Shown: positions 35,556-49,249, counted from the first letter of the stretch. The stretch: DNA of 64,000 bases from Adineta vaga (GCA_021613535.1 CP075495.1:3658001-3722000); one strand, 5' to 3'. The notes: generated from the letters alone by a model not told the origin. Program-made: numbers and translations.

Positions 35556-38192
35556 ATGCCAACTAATACAAAAGATCCAATTAAATGTAAATATACCTCA
35601 TGATTAAAACTATAAGATAAAAAATGTTGTTTTTTTTGTTATTAAGCACGAAAAATTTCATCGGCTAATCATGATGAATTATTAACAGTTTTCAATCGTT
35701 ATGCTCATCATGAATATCTTGGTCAACGTTATATGACTCCACATGAATTCTTACAAGATTATTTAGGATATTTAAAAGGAGATAATATTGATCCAACAAC
35801 ATTGAATATTCTTGCATCATTAGTAGATTTAAATAAAGATCAAAGTAAATTCAGATTCTCGTCATAGAATTAAAACAATTTTATTTCATCTAGAAATTAC
35901 TATAACTGAATTTGTGAATTTTGAATCTTTATTACTTGCATCGGATTCATTATATCGACTTGCTTTTCAATTATTTGATCGTCAAGGACAAGGTTTTATC
36001 ACCTTTGATGATTTTCAATATATTATTTCAGCAACTAAACAATTCAAAGAATTTCCATTTAATTTCGATTCAGAATTTGTTCGGATGCATTTTGGTGTTA
36101 AACATCAAAGACATATTACTTACACAGAATTCACACAGATTCTTCTCGGTAAATGAATTTTTCATTTGAATAAACAACAAATGAAATTTTCTTTTAGATT
36201 TTATCGATGAACAAACCATTCAAACATTCCGTAAATTTGATAAAACAAATGTTGGCTATATTTCATTGAAAAATTTCGAAATGATATTAAAAGAATTACG
36301 ACAATATCAATTATCTGATTTTATTTCAACACATTTAGTTGATATTGTTAAATTTTCAACATCAACAGCTTTGCCCAATCAAATATCTTATCCATATTTT
36401 ACAGCTTTTCTACAATTATTATCAAATCTTGAATCAATGAGAAAAATTTATCTCTCTATCTGTGAAAAAAAAGCACATACATATAAATCATCAATCATAA
36501 CAAAAGATGAATTTTTAACTGAAGCTCAACATTTTCCACGAACGACACCATTTCAAATTGATATTTTATTTGCTATTACACATTTATTACATCAAACTAA
36601 TGGAGGAAAAGATAGTTCAATTGAATATATTGAATTACAAGATTTTGATATTATATCTGCGAATGAACATTTATTACCATATCGATTACGATCAGAAATT
36701 GTTGATGAACATTATAAAGTTGAACATCAATCTATTTCAATGAAACTTTTAGAAAGTGGTTATCGATTTGCACTTGGTATCTTTTATTTTTATTTTTTCG
36801 ATAGACTTTGATTACTCATATAAATAGATTTATTTGTTAGGTAGTATTGCTGGTGCGGTTGGTGCTACAGCCGTTTATCCAATTGATCTTGGTAAGATTT
36901 GATCTAACTGAGATTATTTAATTTGAGTCTCTTGTTTTTAGTTAAAACTCGTATGCAAAATCAACGTAGTACGAGTATTGTTGGTGAACGTCTTTATCGA
37001 AATTCAATTGATTGTTTTAAAAAAGTTGTTCGACATGAAGGTGTTTTTGGTTTATATCGAGGTAAGATCAATTCGAAAGGAATATGAACTATAAATTAAT
37101 CGATCATTTCAGGTCTAATCCCACAATTGGTTGGTGTTGCACCAGAAAAAGCTATTAAATTAACTGTGAATGATTTTATTCGTGATAGATTAACACAATC
37201 TGATGGAACTATAACTCTTTGGGCTGAAATTGTTGCTGGTGGATGTGCTGGTGCCTCTCAAGTAAAACTATTTTCATATTTCTTTCGATTGGAAATGTTT
37301 TCTATTTGATCAGGTAACATTTACTAATCCATTAGAAATCGTTAAAATTCGTTTACAAGTTGCTGGTGAATTGCAATCAGTTCGTCGTCCAGCTGCAAGT
37401 GAAGTCGTACGTGAACTTGGCCTTCGTGGTTTATATAAAGGCGCTCGTGCTTGTTTTCTTCGTGACATACCATTTTCTGCAATATATTTTCCGGCATATG
37501 CTCATACAAAGAAACGTTTCGCTGATGAACATGGTTATAATGATCCAAAAAGTTTATTTATGTCTGGTCTACTCGCTGGTATACCAGCTGCTGGTCTTTG
37601 TACACCAGCCGATGTCGTTAAAACACGTTTACAAGTTCAAGCAAGAAAAGGACAAACGAAATATAATGGTTTAATTGATGCGTTTAAAAAGATTTATATT
37701 GAAGAAGGATGGACAGCGTTTTGGAAAGGTATATGATTAATGAATTTCAGAATGAAAATAGATCAGTTATAATTGATTTAGGTACTGGTGCACGTATGTT
37801 TCGTTCATCACCTCAATTTGGTTTTACTTTATTGACTTATGAATTACTTCAACGTGCATTAAATATGGATTTTCAAGGTAGAAAATTAGAAGGATCAAAA
37901 CATGTTGATCAAGAACAATATTCATCGAAATCACGTGCATCAATTATACTTTCTGCTAATACGGACCATGTCGGTGGATTTCATTTAGCTCAAGCAACAT
38001 TTGAAGGTTTATTTTATCATATTTAAATAAATGAATATATCTTATATCTCGTTTTTTTTAGGTATTGAAACACGTTTCGGTTTAGCTTTTCCAAAATATA
38101 AAACTCCAACATCAACTGAACATTCATCAACAATTCCTCCATTGACTACATTACTCGGTGTTAATCCAACACAGACAACTGCAGCTCATTAA
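35556..38192 (+). CDS. SLC25A12/13: mitochondrial aspartate-glutamate carrier (aralar/citrin type)
   Basis: About ten exons. The N-terminal half is the EF-hand regulatory domain: [16 protein letters not shown] is a good calcium loop, while [18 protein letters not shown] and [17 protein letters not shown] are degenerate hands as in the vertebrate carriers. The C-terminal half has three mitochondrial-carrier repeats with signatures [32 protein letters not shown] and [11 protein letters not shown], plus [15 protein letters not shown] and [18 protein letters not shown], almost identical to aralar/citrin. It ends with the amphipathic C-terminal region ([22 protein letters not shown]) typical of these proteins. 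It exchanges mitochondrial aspartate for cytosolic glutamate plus a proton in the inner membrane, stimulated by cytosolic calcium, and feeds the malate-aspartate shuttle. It is complete and shows no frame problem. Confidence 0.97.
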
Positions 38193-38529
38193 ACTTCTAA
38201 TTACCAAAGAACTTTCAACGTAGATTAGACTTTATTTGTTTTCTTTTTCTTCAATCTGAGTGTTATAGAACTTGTTGACAGTGATAGTCTACTATCTGTG
38301 CTTTTTCCTAAACTATTTTTGTGCTAGAATGAACATTTCCATGTAGAATGAGGCAAAACAATCTTTAGAACGAATGAAACGTTAGTAAAAGTATATACTT
38401 TCTTTTGTCATCGTTTAGATCTATCACGATTTTTATCTTTTTTAGTTTTGTTTTTCTCTGTCAAAGATGATGATTCTATAAACGAAAATTAAATAGAGTT
38501 ATATGCACATTTTTCCTCTTTTTCTTTTA
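38193..38529. other. short spacer between convergent carrier and glycosyltransferase genes
   Basis: 337 bp containing both 3' ends. It is T-rich around 38400-38530. No further gene is seen. Confidence 0.5.
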
Positions 38530-39879
38530 TTAGAAAAAAAATCCTAAAAATCGTTGGTGCTTCGTAGTACTATATGCACTCCAACATAGATTACTTCGTT
38601 GATAAATATCATTATTTTGTTGATGTCGAGATTTCGCCAATATTAAACGACGCCAATATGCATGACGTAATTTTTCAAAATGATAAATTTTCTTGTTTGA
38701 TAATTTCTTTCCTGACATTTCACGTAATTTTTCATATAAAAATGATTCATTCAATTCTTTATGATCATTAATAATTAAAACAGGTAGATTTTCATAAAGA
38801 ATATTCAATGAACTATTCCATACAATTGGAATTATATCAAGATAAAGTGCTTCCCATGTTCGATGACAATCGAGTCCACCACCACGTGGTGATAACCAAA
38901 AAGCATATTGACGATTAGTTCTATAAATATTTGGAAGATTTTCTATTTGAACACCATTTGGTTTTCGTAAACATGTTATATATGAAACGTTGGATAAAAA
39001 TTTTCGACGACATATTGTTCTCAATAGATTCGCACGATGACCAGTTCCATCAGTACCTGAATCAAAATTGATTAATACTAAGTTTTTTGCTGGTATCGTT
39101 GTTGTTAATGCTCGATATGAGACATCTTGTAAGTGGATATAACTAGATGGTTCGTCTGTCTCATTATAGATTGGAGGTAGAGTATGTTCTCGTTGTTCAG
39201 AATAAACAGTTTCAATACCATCAGCCATTTGAAAGCAATTAATTCCTTTAAAAAATTTGAGATTAGATGAAGTTATTGTAAGTATAATATAATGAATCAT
39301 ATTTTAAAACTTACCAATAGGTAGATGGGTGAATTTCTCATAAGTCGATGCAGGATATTGTCCATTTTGTCCAAACCAATGAATAATTTTTGAATCAGAT
39401 GCTTGAAGATATGTCAAATGTGTTGGTGATGACACATCGCCTTCGCCCGTAATTAATACAAAATTATTTATTAAATATGGATAGATATGTCTAAAGAATG
39501 TATCAATTGCCCATATTCGAACATAGATAATACTACCAGGTGGTAAACATGGTGCTATAGATTTTCCTTTACTTGTGGAAATTTGTATATGTTCATCGAA
39601 TTGATCAGGCCATTCATAGACCCAATCAGCAAGATTTCGAAAGTTTTGTGGACAAACAAAATTTGGAAAATGTCGAATGATGTATGAAGAATTAAATTGC
39701 AGAGAAGTTTGCGTTAATTGACTCGTATAAGAACATAATTGCGAACACGGATATATTGGTTCTTCACCGGATAGAAATAGATTATTAAGAATACGTAATG
39801 TAATCAAAAATAGTATAATAAAAGTACTAGTACGAAAAAAATGTCTTGGTCGACGCTTTAGTTTTATGATTAAGGTCAT
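38530..39879 (-). CDS. putative type II membrane glycosyltransferase (exostosin-like)
   Basis: Two exons joined across a short intron (about 39248-39312; PIG|INCFQMADG). The protein is about 430 residues. It starts with a short basic cytoplasmic tail (MTLIIKLKRRPRHFF) and a transmembrane anchor (TSTFIILFLITLRILNNLFL), the topology of Golgi glycosyltransferases. The lumenal part has several Cys and NxS/T sequons. Its C-terminal domain contains FWLSPRGGGLDCHRTWEALY and LDIIPIVWNSSL, a pattern (SPRGxGxDCHRxWEAL...IPIV) seen in exostosin/GT47-like and related sugar-nucleotide transferases. Donor and acceptor cannot be inferred. Two His/Trp-rich motifs (IIHWFGQNGQYPAS) precede the intron. A hypothetical-protein label would be the cautious alternative. 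Confidence 0.68.
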
Positions 39880-42290
39880 TTGACGTGTTATCTGCCATTG
39901 AACATAACCATAAAATTGATCTAAGAAAAAAAGGAAATCAAATAGTTTTCATTCTGTTATTTAGATAATCTAGACGATACTGTATGGAAGTAGAAGACTT
40001 TTATTTGCAAGAAAGATGATACCATTTAAATATGCTTACATAATACATATTGCAAGTGTATTTATTCCTTCGTGTGTGTGACCGTTATGCTTGATTGATA
40101 AACAGTTTTCAATCACGCTCATATGAATACGTATTTATGTATATAGACCAAAGTATATTCAATGTAAGTGATAAACAAAATGTATATCATTATAAAAAAC
40201 TATATGGCCAATTATTTTATTCTAACGAACATAGATAAATGAACTGTAGTACTAACGTTTGTGTTTGAAAATTGAAAAAATATTTAAAATAGTCGATGGC
40301 TAGCTCTTTAGTGTTGATAAATTGACTATACTATTACACATGTACTATTTTGCAATGAATTATAGGTTAATAGTCGTTTCGAAAATGCGTGATATAGTTG
40401 ATGTGTATGACAAGTGCATTGTCACTGGTAATGTAACGAAAAACGAAATGGCGGCTCTTATGTTTACTTTCGTTTACGATAGACGAAGGTAACATATATG
40501 AATATTGATACACAGGATAATCTTATATTCTAATGACACCTATGGTTTCATTTTGTACCAGTGTTTGTAATAAGTTCTCCTTTCAGACTATATATAATGT
40601 TGGTAGTACTCGTATAGTCCATGTATTCTACTGGTATTTCTGTAAGGAAATGTAGAGCAAAAAAATATTCAAACAAATCGAATTTTGATATCACACTAAA
40701 GTTATTATTGAAAACTAGATGGCATTCGAGCTTTACTCGACTACGAAAAGCGATCCAATAAGTAGATTTCGTATATTGCTGAGATGAACAACATAGATTG
40801 TACAGAATATGAATGTCTATCTATTTATCTATGCATCATCATCTGTGGAATGAAAATCGCGCCTAACTCTTCTTCTTGGCAATCTGATTTTAATTATCTA
40901 AAAAAACTTCGAAGTCAAAATCGTTCTCAGTCGAGTTTCGATGTTCGTTTTCATCTGGTATTTCAATTCATTTTTTCTGATCTACAGTTCGTGTGATTGT
41001 CACATCACAAAATGTCATAAAAGTATGCGAAGGCGAAAGACTACATAAATGCTTCTGCTTATTGCATCGCATTAATAAATATAGAGTACAGTCAGTAGTT
41101 TGTTATATAAAGGTTATTGACATCTTTTGAATAGAAATAAATAAGTAAGTTTGATAACGATATTTATCAAATCATAAATAGTTCAACGAGACAGTCCAAG
41201 GTATTTCAGTTGTTCTTGACTGAAAATATCAATGTTATATCGAATACCTTTATATTCCCTTATACTGTTAATCATTATTCTTATGTACTTTAATTCCTAG
41301 CATATTTATTTGGGTAAACTCAATGTTTGCTCAGAAGTTATTATCGATTCATTCGTAGATCATCATTGTAGAAAATCTAGATGAAAAAAAAGTAATAATC
41401 TCGCTTTACTTCTTCCCTCGAGCTGTTCCTTACTTGCTTTCTTTTTCACATATGCATTGATTCTTGAGTATATATTAAAATGTAAATTTAATGTGATGCT
41501 TCAGTTTGTAGAAATCTTTTTTACTGCATAAAATCTGTGTGTCATCTCGATTGATACTTACTTTATGAGACTAACGTCTGTAGAATGATTCCATATAGAA
41601 TAATATTTAAGAAGGATGATGCATCAAAATGTGAATCAGATAAAAACGTATGTGTAAGAGTTATACGCGCAGTTCAACTACTACGAAAGTTGCAATATTT
41701 TTTTTCATTGAAATTCATAAAATGATGATAGTGAATAGCTGTACTCTACTATTTAATTGAACAAACCTGAACTTGTTTGATTCGACAAAATAGTTAGAAA
41801 GAAGTGCTATGAAATATAACTGAAAGAGAAAAGACTTTCACCACCGAACTTATAATTCTTATACTATAAAAAATAGAAAGTAAAAGGAAACAGAGCAGCC
41901 TTTCCGTTGAGCGTAGTTCATTTCTTTTTCTTTTCTTTTCAAGTGTGAATCAGCTATACTATGATGTGTGGAAGAATTTTCTTATTTCTTTTCTTCTGTC
42001 TTTGCTTCGTTACCTGGCACACGGTACGCACATTAGAAACAGTTGCATTCGAGAAGAAAACATCAAGGTTAAATTTTCAAATATATGTGAAGTCTTTCCA
42101 AACTTTCAATTTCATAGATGATTTTTTTTTCTCTTTTTTTTAGTATTATTCATTCATAATTAAAACAAACACTCACTAATCGCATCAAGGTCTTTTTCGC
42201 AAAAACAAAAACACCAATCAAGTGAAAGACATTTCGCTCGAAACTATGTCTTTTTGTTCGTTCGATTAAAATTCATGTTATTATTGAGTT
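39880..42290. other. 2.4 kb spacer
   Basis: Mostly AT-rich DNA without a convincing gene. The 70-codon frame at 40784-40996 has no recognisable feature. One small secreted-peptide-like frame at 41961-42159 is listed separately with low confidence. Confidence 0.5.
41961..42159 (+). CDS. possible small secreted peptide (low confidence)
   Basis: The frame starts MMCGRIFLFLFFCLCFVTW, an excellent signal-peptide-like run, followed by HTVRTLETVAFEKKTS. A GT donor at 42068 and a TTTTTTTAG acceptor ending at 42143 would join it to a tiny second exon giving SIIHS and stop, for about 40 residues. Without splicing it ends at 42143 in a poly-Phe stretch typical of noncoding T-runs. It has no homology I know, lies in an otherwise empty region, and could be chance. 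Confidence 0.2.
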
Positions 42291-43397
42291 TTATTTCCAA
42301 GGTGCATTGGAAATACCATTATACATAGTTGCAGAACGGAAAATACCCTAAAAAATCGGCAAATTATTACATCTTATAGCTGTTCTTTATAAGAAAAAAA
42401 CGAACCTGCATTTGACTTGGCAAAGGCAAACGATTAATTGAATCAAAGGTATTTTTCGTATTCATATGATACTATCAATGAAAAGCATGAAGAAAACAAT
42501 GGAATGTGAAGATATAGAACATACTCGTGGCCACATTGTACTTTTAGGAGTTTGATCATATACTCCAAGACCATAATTTCGAAAACTATATTTAACTGGT
42601 GTTTTCGTTGTTGATGAAAATGATGAACTGGAAAATGTTGGAGTTCGATAAATTTGATTTTGAGCTGAGCGTGTATCAGTTTGTGATTTGTCTGGTCGTA
42701 ATCTATAAAGAAATGATATTTATGAAAACTTTTCAGTCATTCATTTCCTACAAACCTATGACCGAATGCGGGTGTTGATGCTGATTGTAATGATGATGGA
42801 TCATTCGAACCCATTAATGCTTTACCTGAATCGTTCCAATTCTAGAATTTATAAAAAAAAATTTCTTTCAAGTTTAGAATAATATCAATTTACTTACTAA
42901 TCCAGTAAAGTCAACAAACGTATTACTACGAGTTGGGTCAAAATTTTGAAATTGTTCTAGATAATCAAAAGAACTCATAACTAAACAAATGATAGTTGTA
43001 AGAGTAAAATCAACCTTCAGTAAATGAACTCGTATGACGACAATGCTCATCAGGTAAACGGCAAAGAACTTCATCACGTTCAATATGTCGAATAGTTGGT
43101 ACTATGGGATTATATATTTGTTTCTTTACTGATGCTAACTTATATCGTGGTGCTCGAAATCTAGAAGAAATTCATGAACAAATGTTGATGTATCGAAATT
43201 AAGAATTATTACTCAGCAAATGTTCTTGGCGTAATATAACGACCTTGAGTTGAAAGATGTTGAAATTCATTCCAATCGCTTCTTAATGGATCAACATTGA
43301 CTCTACAAACAACATGTATTTACTAATTAATATCTATTTTTTTGAAATAGTCTAACTTTGGTAATGTATTAGATGGAATAAAAACGAGATCGTTCAT
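42291..43397 (-). CDS. unknown protein, about 250 residues, seven or eight short exons
   Basis: I assembled the exons by GT-AG boundaries that keep one frame. The start is MNDLVFIPSNTLPK (43397). Then come VNVDPLRSDWNEFQHLS, TQGRYITPRTFAEFRAPRYK, NPIVPTIRHIERDEVLCRLP, VMSSFDYLEQFQNFD, NWNDSGKALMGSNDPSSL, HRLRPDKSQTDTRSAQNQIY, VKYSFRNYGLGVYDQTPKST, MNTKNTFDSINRLPLPSQMQ and GIFRSATMYNGISNAPWK, with the stop at 42291. One intron is only about 34 bp. I do not recognise the family. The absence of hydrophobic segments, and short repeated Tyr/Pro/Arg-rich motifs, recall axonemal microtubule-associated proteins, but this is only an impression. It lies 387 bp downstream of the coiled-coil gene on the same strand. 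Confidence 0.62.
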
Positions 43398-43784
43398 AAT
43401 TTTTCAGAGTAAATTCGTTGTTTTTCACTCGATTGAAAATGCTAACCAATGTCACAACTGACACTAATAAGTTGAGTGTTTTTGAAAAAACAGACACCCA
43501 AAGCCAAGAAGAAAAAAAGAAATGAACAGTGACAACAGCAACAGTAACAACAACAAAGATCGAAAAGAAAAAAAAGAAGAAAAAACTTTTGTTTGTGACA
43601 ATTCACCGTTCTCTGCATCATTTCTCTCTTTCTTTTTTCAATTCTATAGAAAAATAGAAATCAAATACCATACGGCAACAGCATCGCAACATAATTATGT
43701 CTTCCAATGACAATAGTAACGATTTTCACGTGCTGAAATTGTTTTCTTTTATATATATTGTAACTCTTCTATAATTCAAAGTAT

Positions 43785-45901
43785 TTAATTATGTTCTTCA
43801 GATTGATAATGACGATTGAGAATCTGTTGTCTAAAAGCTGTAGGGTCATCAAGATGAAAATGATTTGTAAGAACTAAGGGATTGGATGAAGGATAGATAT
43901 CTATGAAAGATATGAAATGATGAAGAAAACAGATTTTTATCTTTCTTTCTACTTGGAAAAAGATTAAATTGTCGTGTCCATTGATCATTTTGATGAATAA
44001 AACAATTCGATATGATTATTTCTTCCATGGGTTCGATATTCGATATCTGCTTACGAGAACTTATTTTAGTTTCTTCAATGATTGAATGATTCGATAGAAC
44101 ATCTTGATTTTCAATCAAACTATCTTTGATATCATCAGATATTGTTTGTAACTCTTCACTTTCCGAATACTTCTCACATTCACATGTACAATCTTTGCAA
44201 ATACATCGATGGTACTCATGACTACGTATCGATAATATTGACGGTTTAATTTCAATCTCATTCAAAACATTCTCTTCAATCTCTAATTCTGATTTGCATT
44301 GACATGGTTGATCTTCGCATACAATCGTTTGCCAATGTTCAAACAGTACCTTACACAACTCATCAGGTAAGTCCTAATAACATCAATTCATATTCAAAAC
44401 AAAAAAATTCTACTTCTTTCATTCAATCATACTTGTTCATTTAAATGTGCTTGCCAATCTATATATTGAAATAAATATTCATCAGTTAATGTTTTATCAC
44501 TTTGATTGAATTGATCAAAATTAATTTTCATATTTTCAATCTTGTCATCATGATTGATTTTGATTTTCCTCTTTTTTTCTTTCGATTTTTTCAAAGGAAT
44601 TCTTTCACATGAATCAATTTGTCCACGATACAATTGATTATTAGTTCCAACAATTTCAATATCTTGACTATTATGAAACATAATCTTTTGAATATTACTC
44701 TTCTTTTTTTTCATCGTATTATATATATTCGAAGGATCATAACCTAATAAATGATGTATCTAACAAAAGACAATGATCATGTATGTATAAAACCAATATT
44801 TTACTTGTAATCGAAGTGAATTCTGTAGATAACGTAAGGAATGTAATGAATGATTTTGAAATAAATTAGCAGCTGCCTTCAATGTATATAATGATAACGA
44901 AGGTGAAAGTGACTTCGTCTTACCCATGCTTGTCGTCGATAGAGTGGTATCGTTCCGTACGGTGATTTCAATAAAGCTTGTCGTTGATATTGACGAATAT
45001 AATCGAGTTCATAAGTGATATATGGTTGAGAACTTTGATAGGAATACATTCGATTTGTTGATTTCTTAGAAAATGGATAATTGGAAAGAATAGTTTGCAT
45101 TTGATGCGCTTGACATGACCCTGTTTTCATTAGTTTGATTTTTTCTAATTCATTTGCATTTTGTTTATTTAATTCGAGTAAGTTTTTTACTTGTTGATCG
45201 ATATAGATTTTAAATTGAATTAAATCTGTTTTATTCGATTTTTCGAGAAGATCTTGTTGAAATTTTAACAAATGAATATTTTCTTCATCTTGTTTATCAA
45301 AATTTCTCGACTCAAAATTAATCTTATCAATTGCTTGAAGAATTAGCTGAAGTGCATTATCATCAGTTTGACAGAGATGAAAACGTTCTTTTGCAATTAG
45401 AATAGATTCTTTTAAATTAATAACATTATCTTTCAGATGTATTACATATTGATCAATTTGATTATGAACAGTTGTAATATCATTCAACTCATCGTTGACT
45501 TTTATCGATTTCATTTGTATAGTTATCAAATATTTGAGAAACAATATAAAATCATTGAATAAAATCTTGAAATCTTTATCGATTGTTTGTTTGATTTGAT
45601 AATTATCAAGATTATAGATTAAATGTTTAAGATGATAAATTGAACGAACAAGTGACTTCCAATTGTATACATTCGAACAACAATTCCATATATATTGACG
45701 AAAAATATTAAGTTTATCTTGTAAAGAAGAGGATTGTTCTGTTTCATTTTTAATCTCATGAAATTTTTCTTCTAATTCAATTTGTTTCAAATGTAATTCA
45801 TTGACCTTTGATACAATATCATTTTCATCAATACTCGAGATATTCTTCGGCATAGTTTTTTGAGATAAAATTTCATCATCTTGATTATTTAATGGAAACA
45901 T
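43785..45901 (-). CDS. coiled-coil protein with a tentative DUF4795-like segment
   Basis: The first exon (45901 to about 44927) encodes about 325 residues, largely helical with heptad-like Leu/Ile/Lys/Glu spacing (EEKFHEIKNETEQSSSLQD, QVKNLLELNKQNANELEKIK), ending TGSCQAHQM... and PYITYELDYIRQYQRQALL. The last two segments resemble the C-terminal part of DUF4795 proteins (QRICH2, C16orf96), which have been linked to sperm flagella; I hold this loosely. Later exons give AAANLFQNHSLHSLRYL, a basic stretch LKKSKEKKRKIKI, an acidic region with Cys-rich EYHRCICKDCTCECEKY, and the end NRHYQSEEHN. The CxCxDCxCxC cluster could bind metal. The neighbouring downstream gene is also unknown. Confidence 0.65.
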
Positions 45902-47797
45902 GAGATAAACAAAAAAAGAAGAAAAGATTTACATTCAGTATTATTCTACCCGCCATCAAGGATGAATTGACAATCTATAAGATCATTGATCGAACTTTTC
46001 ATGCAAGAAAGAGAAAACATCTATCAGAAATGTGATTTCTTATTCATTATTATTTATACATATCTGTTTTGTTTTTTCTCTTCTTTCAAGCGAAGATAAA
46101 GGACATCATTTAGTATATGCTCTTTCCATTATATTATATACACATAATCATTTTTATCGGGAGAACAGAATGGCAAAAAATTACTCGCTTGCTTTTATAA
46201 TCATCAAGAGAGAAGTCTGGCATTTCTTTCTTTTCTGAATTCATGCAAACAAATTCATTAACAAAAGTATGTACAAGTTAATCGAATAGAACATCAAATA
46301 ACGATCTAATCGAGAATTTCGAGATTACCTTGGTTTTCTCATCTATACAAATTTCTATAGAAAAAAAATGCTAATGAGAAAATAACACATTCTTTAGAAC
46401 TCGCGATTCATTTGCATATTCTACTGGACAAAGCAAAGTATGGTACCAAATGTAGTACGAAAACGAGAGCCCTTTCAGACGTTTATCGTCTCATCGTTAG
46501 TGCACGAAGAAGGGCGCAGTTCTTTTATTATCAAACTATCATTTTCGTATAGTGAATGTTTCACTTTTCATTTTTTTTGCCTATTTTGTAAAAAGAATAG
46601 TACAAATCTTAAATTATCATTCACATTCAAATCGCTGAATGTTACATATATCATAGTAGTTGATTAATGTTATATGTACATGACATTTTAAACATATTTA
46701 CTTTCTATTGTAATGTTTGCTGAAAATAAGTTTTGATTGAACATCTGTACACGTATTAACTATTCGCGTAGGTTGCAAGACTAAATTTCTCTCAAATATC
46801 TTGATAATTATTATTTCCTTGAATTTTTCTCTTTTTTACTATTTAATAGTAATAAAATGAATTATTTTATAACATAGGTACTTTTAATATTGACTCGTTT
46901 TTTTTCTGTCGAGTTAAATATGATTTCATTGTCGTTTTACCTTTATTCTATAAACGGTCTGTTCAATCGAGCAGAAATTTTAAAACATCAATCATTTGAT
47001 TTTATTAATTCTTTACGCTTGAACGATTTATATCGTGTACATAGTTAACTTTACTATTTGTTGATCAGATAGAAAAAAACAGAAGAATTGTGTTTCTGAA
47101 AGATTAATAATCTTCATCAATGGAATGTAAGTAATATTCGATTGTTTTTTTATTGAAAGAATCAAAAAATCTTTTATTATGCTGTTAATATATTTTACCT
47201 TTTTGTTTTTCGATCAGTATGATGTGTCTTTATTTGAAATTGTCTCACGCTTGATAAGACAGTAAGAAAAAAACACGTTTGAATGTATAGAATGCAATAC
47301 GATGAATATAAACGTGAATGTATAATAACCAACTGATGAATATTTATGTGATATCATATAATAGTGAATCGATTGGATTGGATAGTATAGTATATAAAAT
47401 ATTATTCTAAATAATGAAGGAAATAGGATGTTCTCATTTTCTTTTAACTTTTTTTTTTAAATAAGATTCATTGATCATGTAAGTAGAACAATGTATAAAG
47501 TATATATAGGATCGATATCCATAACAGTATCTATGATTTCGCTATTGTATATCCGTTTAACATCAATGTTGTTTTAATGAAAAAAAGACACGTGTCTTTT
47601 AATGATGTCGTGAAATCGACCTAAACATATTGACTGGATATTCATTGCACCTATAAATATATGCATTTTCGACATCTTTTAAGATATCTTTATGAGTACA
47701 AGAGCATTTTCCTCTTTTCTTCCACTGATAAGATCTTGTCATAGTTGTAGGTAATAGAATTCTTTTCTTTTGTTTTTTCTTCTCTTTTTTAGTTTCA
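45902..47797. other. 1.9 kb divergent spacer
   Basis: Upstream of the coiled-coil gene (minus) and the GT61 gene (plus). AT-rich, with T-runs and no convincing frame. CTTTTTTAG at 47784-47792 lies 5 nt before the GT61 ATG and is probably a splice acceptor. Confidence 0.5.
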
Positions 47798-49249
47798 ATG
47801 TCTGGTACTAATCCTTGTTTGAAACTATTTTCTCAAAATCGTCGTCGTCGTCGAACTTATTTATTAAATCTATTCATAATTAGTCTTTGTCTATGTTCAA
47901 TTTTTCCAATAAAAAATCATATTAATCATCTATCACCAAAAAAACATCTTTCCAGCAATGCATCTTGTTCGGAAATATCATCCATGAAACTAATATTAAA
48001 TTGTTCAGGTGATCCATTAAAGACTTGGTGTAAAAATGAAATGAATGTTTGTGATTCGTCAATGATTATTTTTATGAAACAATTTTTTATTACACATTCA
48101 GCTATATTACAACCAAACTATGCTCAAGGTAAACGTCTTGGTGGTGAAGAAATTCAAGAAGTTTTAAATCAAGCTGAAAAAGATGAATATTTTCATTTTG
48201 AAAAAAACTTCCTTCAAGTAAAGAAATCTTTTGCAATGAATGAATATTTCATTTGATTCATTTACTTGTAGCTTCCATGTAATATACCGAAATCGATTGA
48301 TATTTCTTTTGGCAGTCATCTTACCAATGTTTTATCTTCCATAACATCCTATCAAACATGTTCTAATATAGATTTAGTAATTAATGAAACAACGATAGCT
48401 GTTAATCGACATGATTATGTGAATATTTATCATACACTAACAGATCTTTATACAGTTTATCTTCTTTGTCGATTCTTTCAACGTGACCCAAAATCTGTTC
48501 GAATACTTTTTCTTGATGCACATCCAAAAGGAAATTTAGATATTTATTGGACACAATTATTTCATTCCTTTTCTCGTTTAGGACATATGAAAAATTATAA
48601 ATCAATGTTTTATAAAGAATTAATTTGGTCTCAACCACAAGCTCAATCCGAAATCGATGTCCAACGACATCGATCGAAGACACCAAGTTTTTTCGAAGAT
48701 TTTCGTGCACATATGCTCGAACAATTTCATATTGATTCACGAACTAATCAAACCATTAATTGTCAATCATTACAAGTATTCTTTCTTGGACGACGAAATT
48801 ATGTTGCACATCCAAGAAATCCAACAGGAAAAATTACTCGACAATTACAAAATGAAAAGGAAATTTTGGAAAATTTACAAAGAAAATTTTCTCAATATTC
48901 ACAAATTAATTTTACTTATAATTATTTTGAACAATTATCTATTGAAGAACAATTAAAAACTATTGTTAAAACAGATGTTTATATTGGTATGCATGGTGCT
49001 GGTTTAACTTATGTTATGCTTTTAAAACCATATCGAGCATTAGTTGAATTAGCTTCTTCATCATGGGAATCACAAGATCATTTTGAATTAATGGCATCAA
49101 TGAATCATGTTCATTACCATCGTTGTCGTATTCATGATGGTTCATCGACAATGACAGAAACAATATTTAATTGTGCAAAAAAGAAAATCCTACAACTATG
49201 TCCGTCAATTATGAATCTTTCACCAATTAATAGTCAAATTCATCGATAA
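47798..49249 (+). CDS. GT61-family glycosyltransferase (EOGT/xylosyltransferase-like fold)
   Basis: Two exons (47798-48218 and about 48271-49249) encode about 460 residues. The N-terminus has a basic tail (NRRRRRTYLLN) and a membrane anchor LFIISLCLCSIFPI, type II Golgi topology. The catalytic region shows the DUF563/GT61 hallmarks: NRHDYVNIYHTLTDLYTVYL, FLGRRNYVAHPRNPTGKITR and TDVYIGMHGAGLTYVMLLKP, followed by VELASSSWESQDHFELMASM. GT61 enzymes include EOGT (O-GlcNAc on EGF domains), POMGNT2 and plant beta-1,2-xylosyltransferase. The GMHGAGL and H-rich segment are intact, so activity is expected. The acceptor is unknown. It lies near a perlecan-like gene, but no functional link can be claimed. 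Confidence 0.88.
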
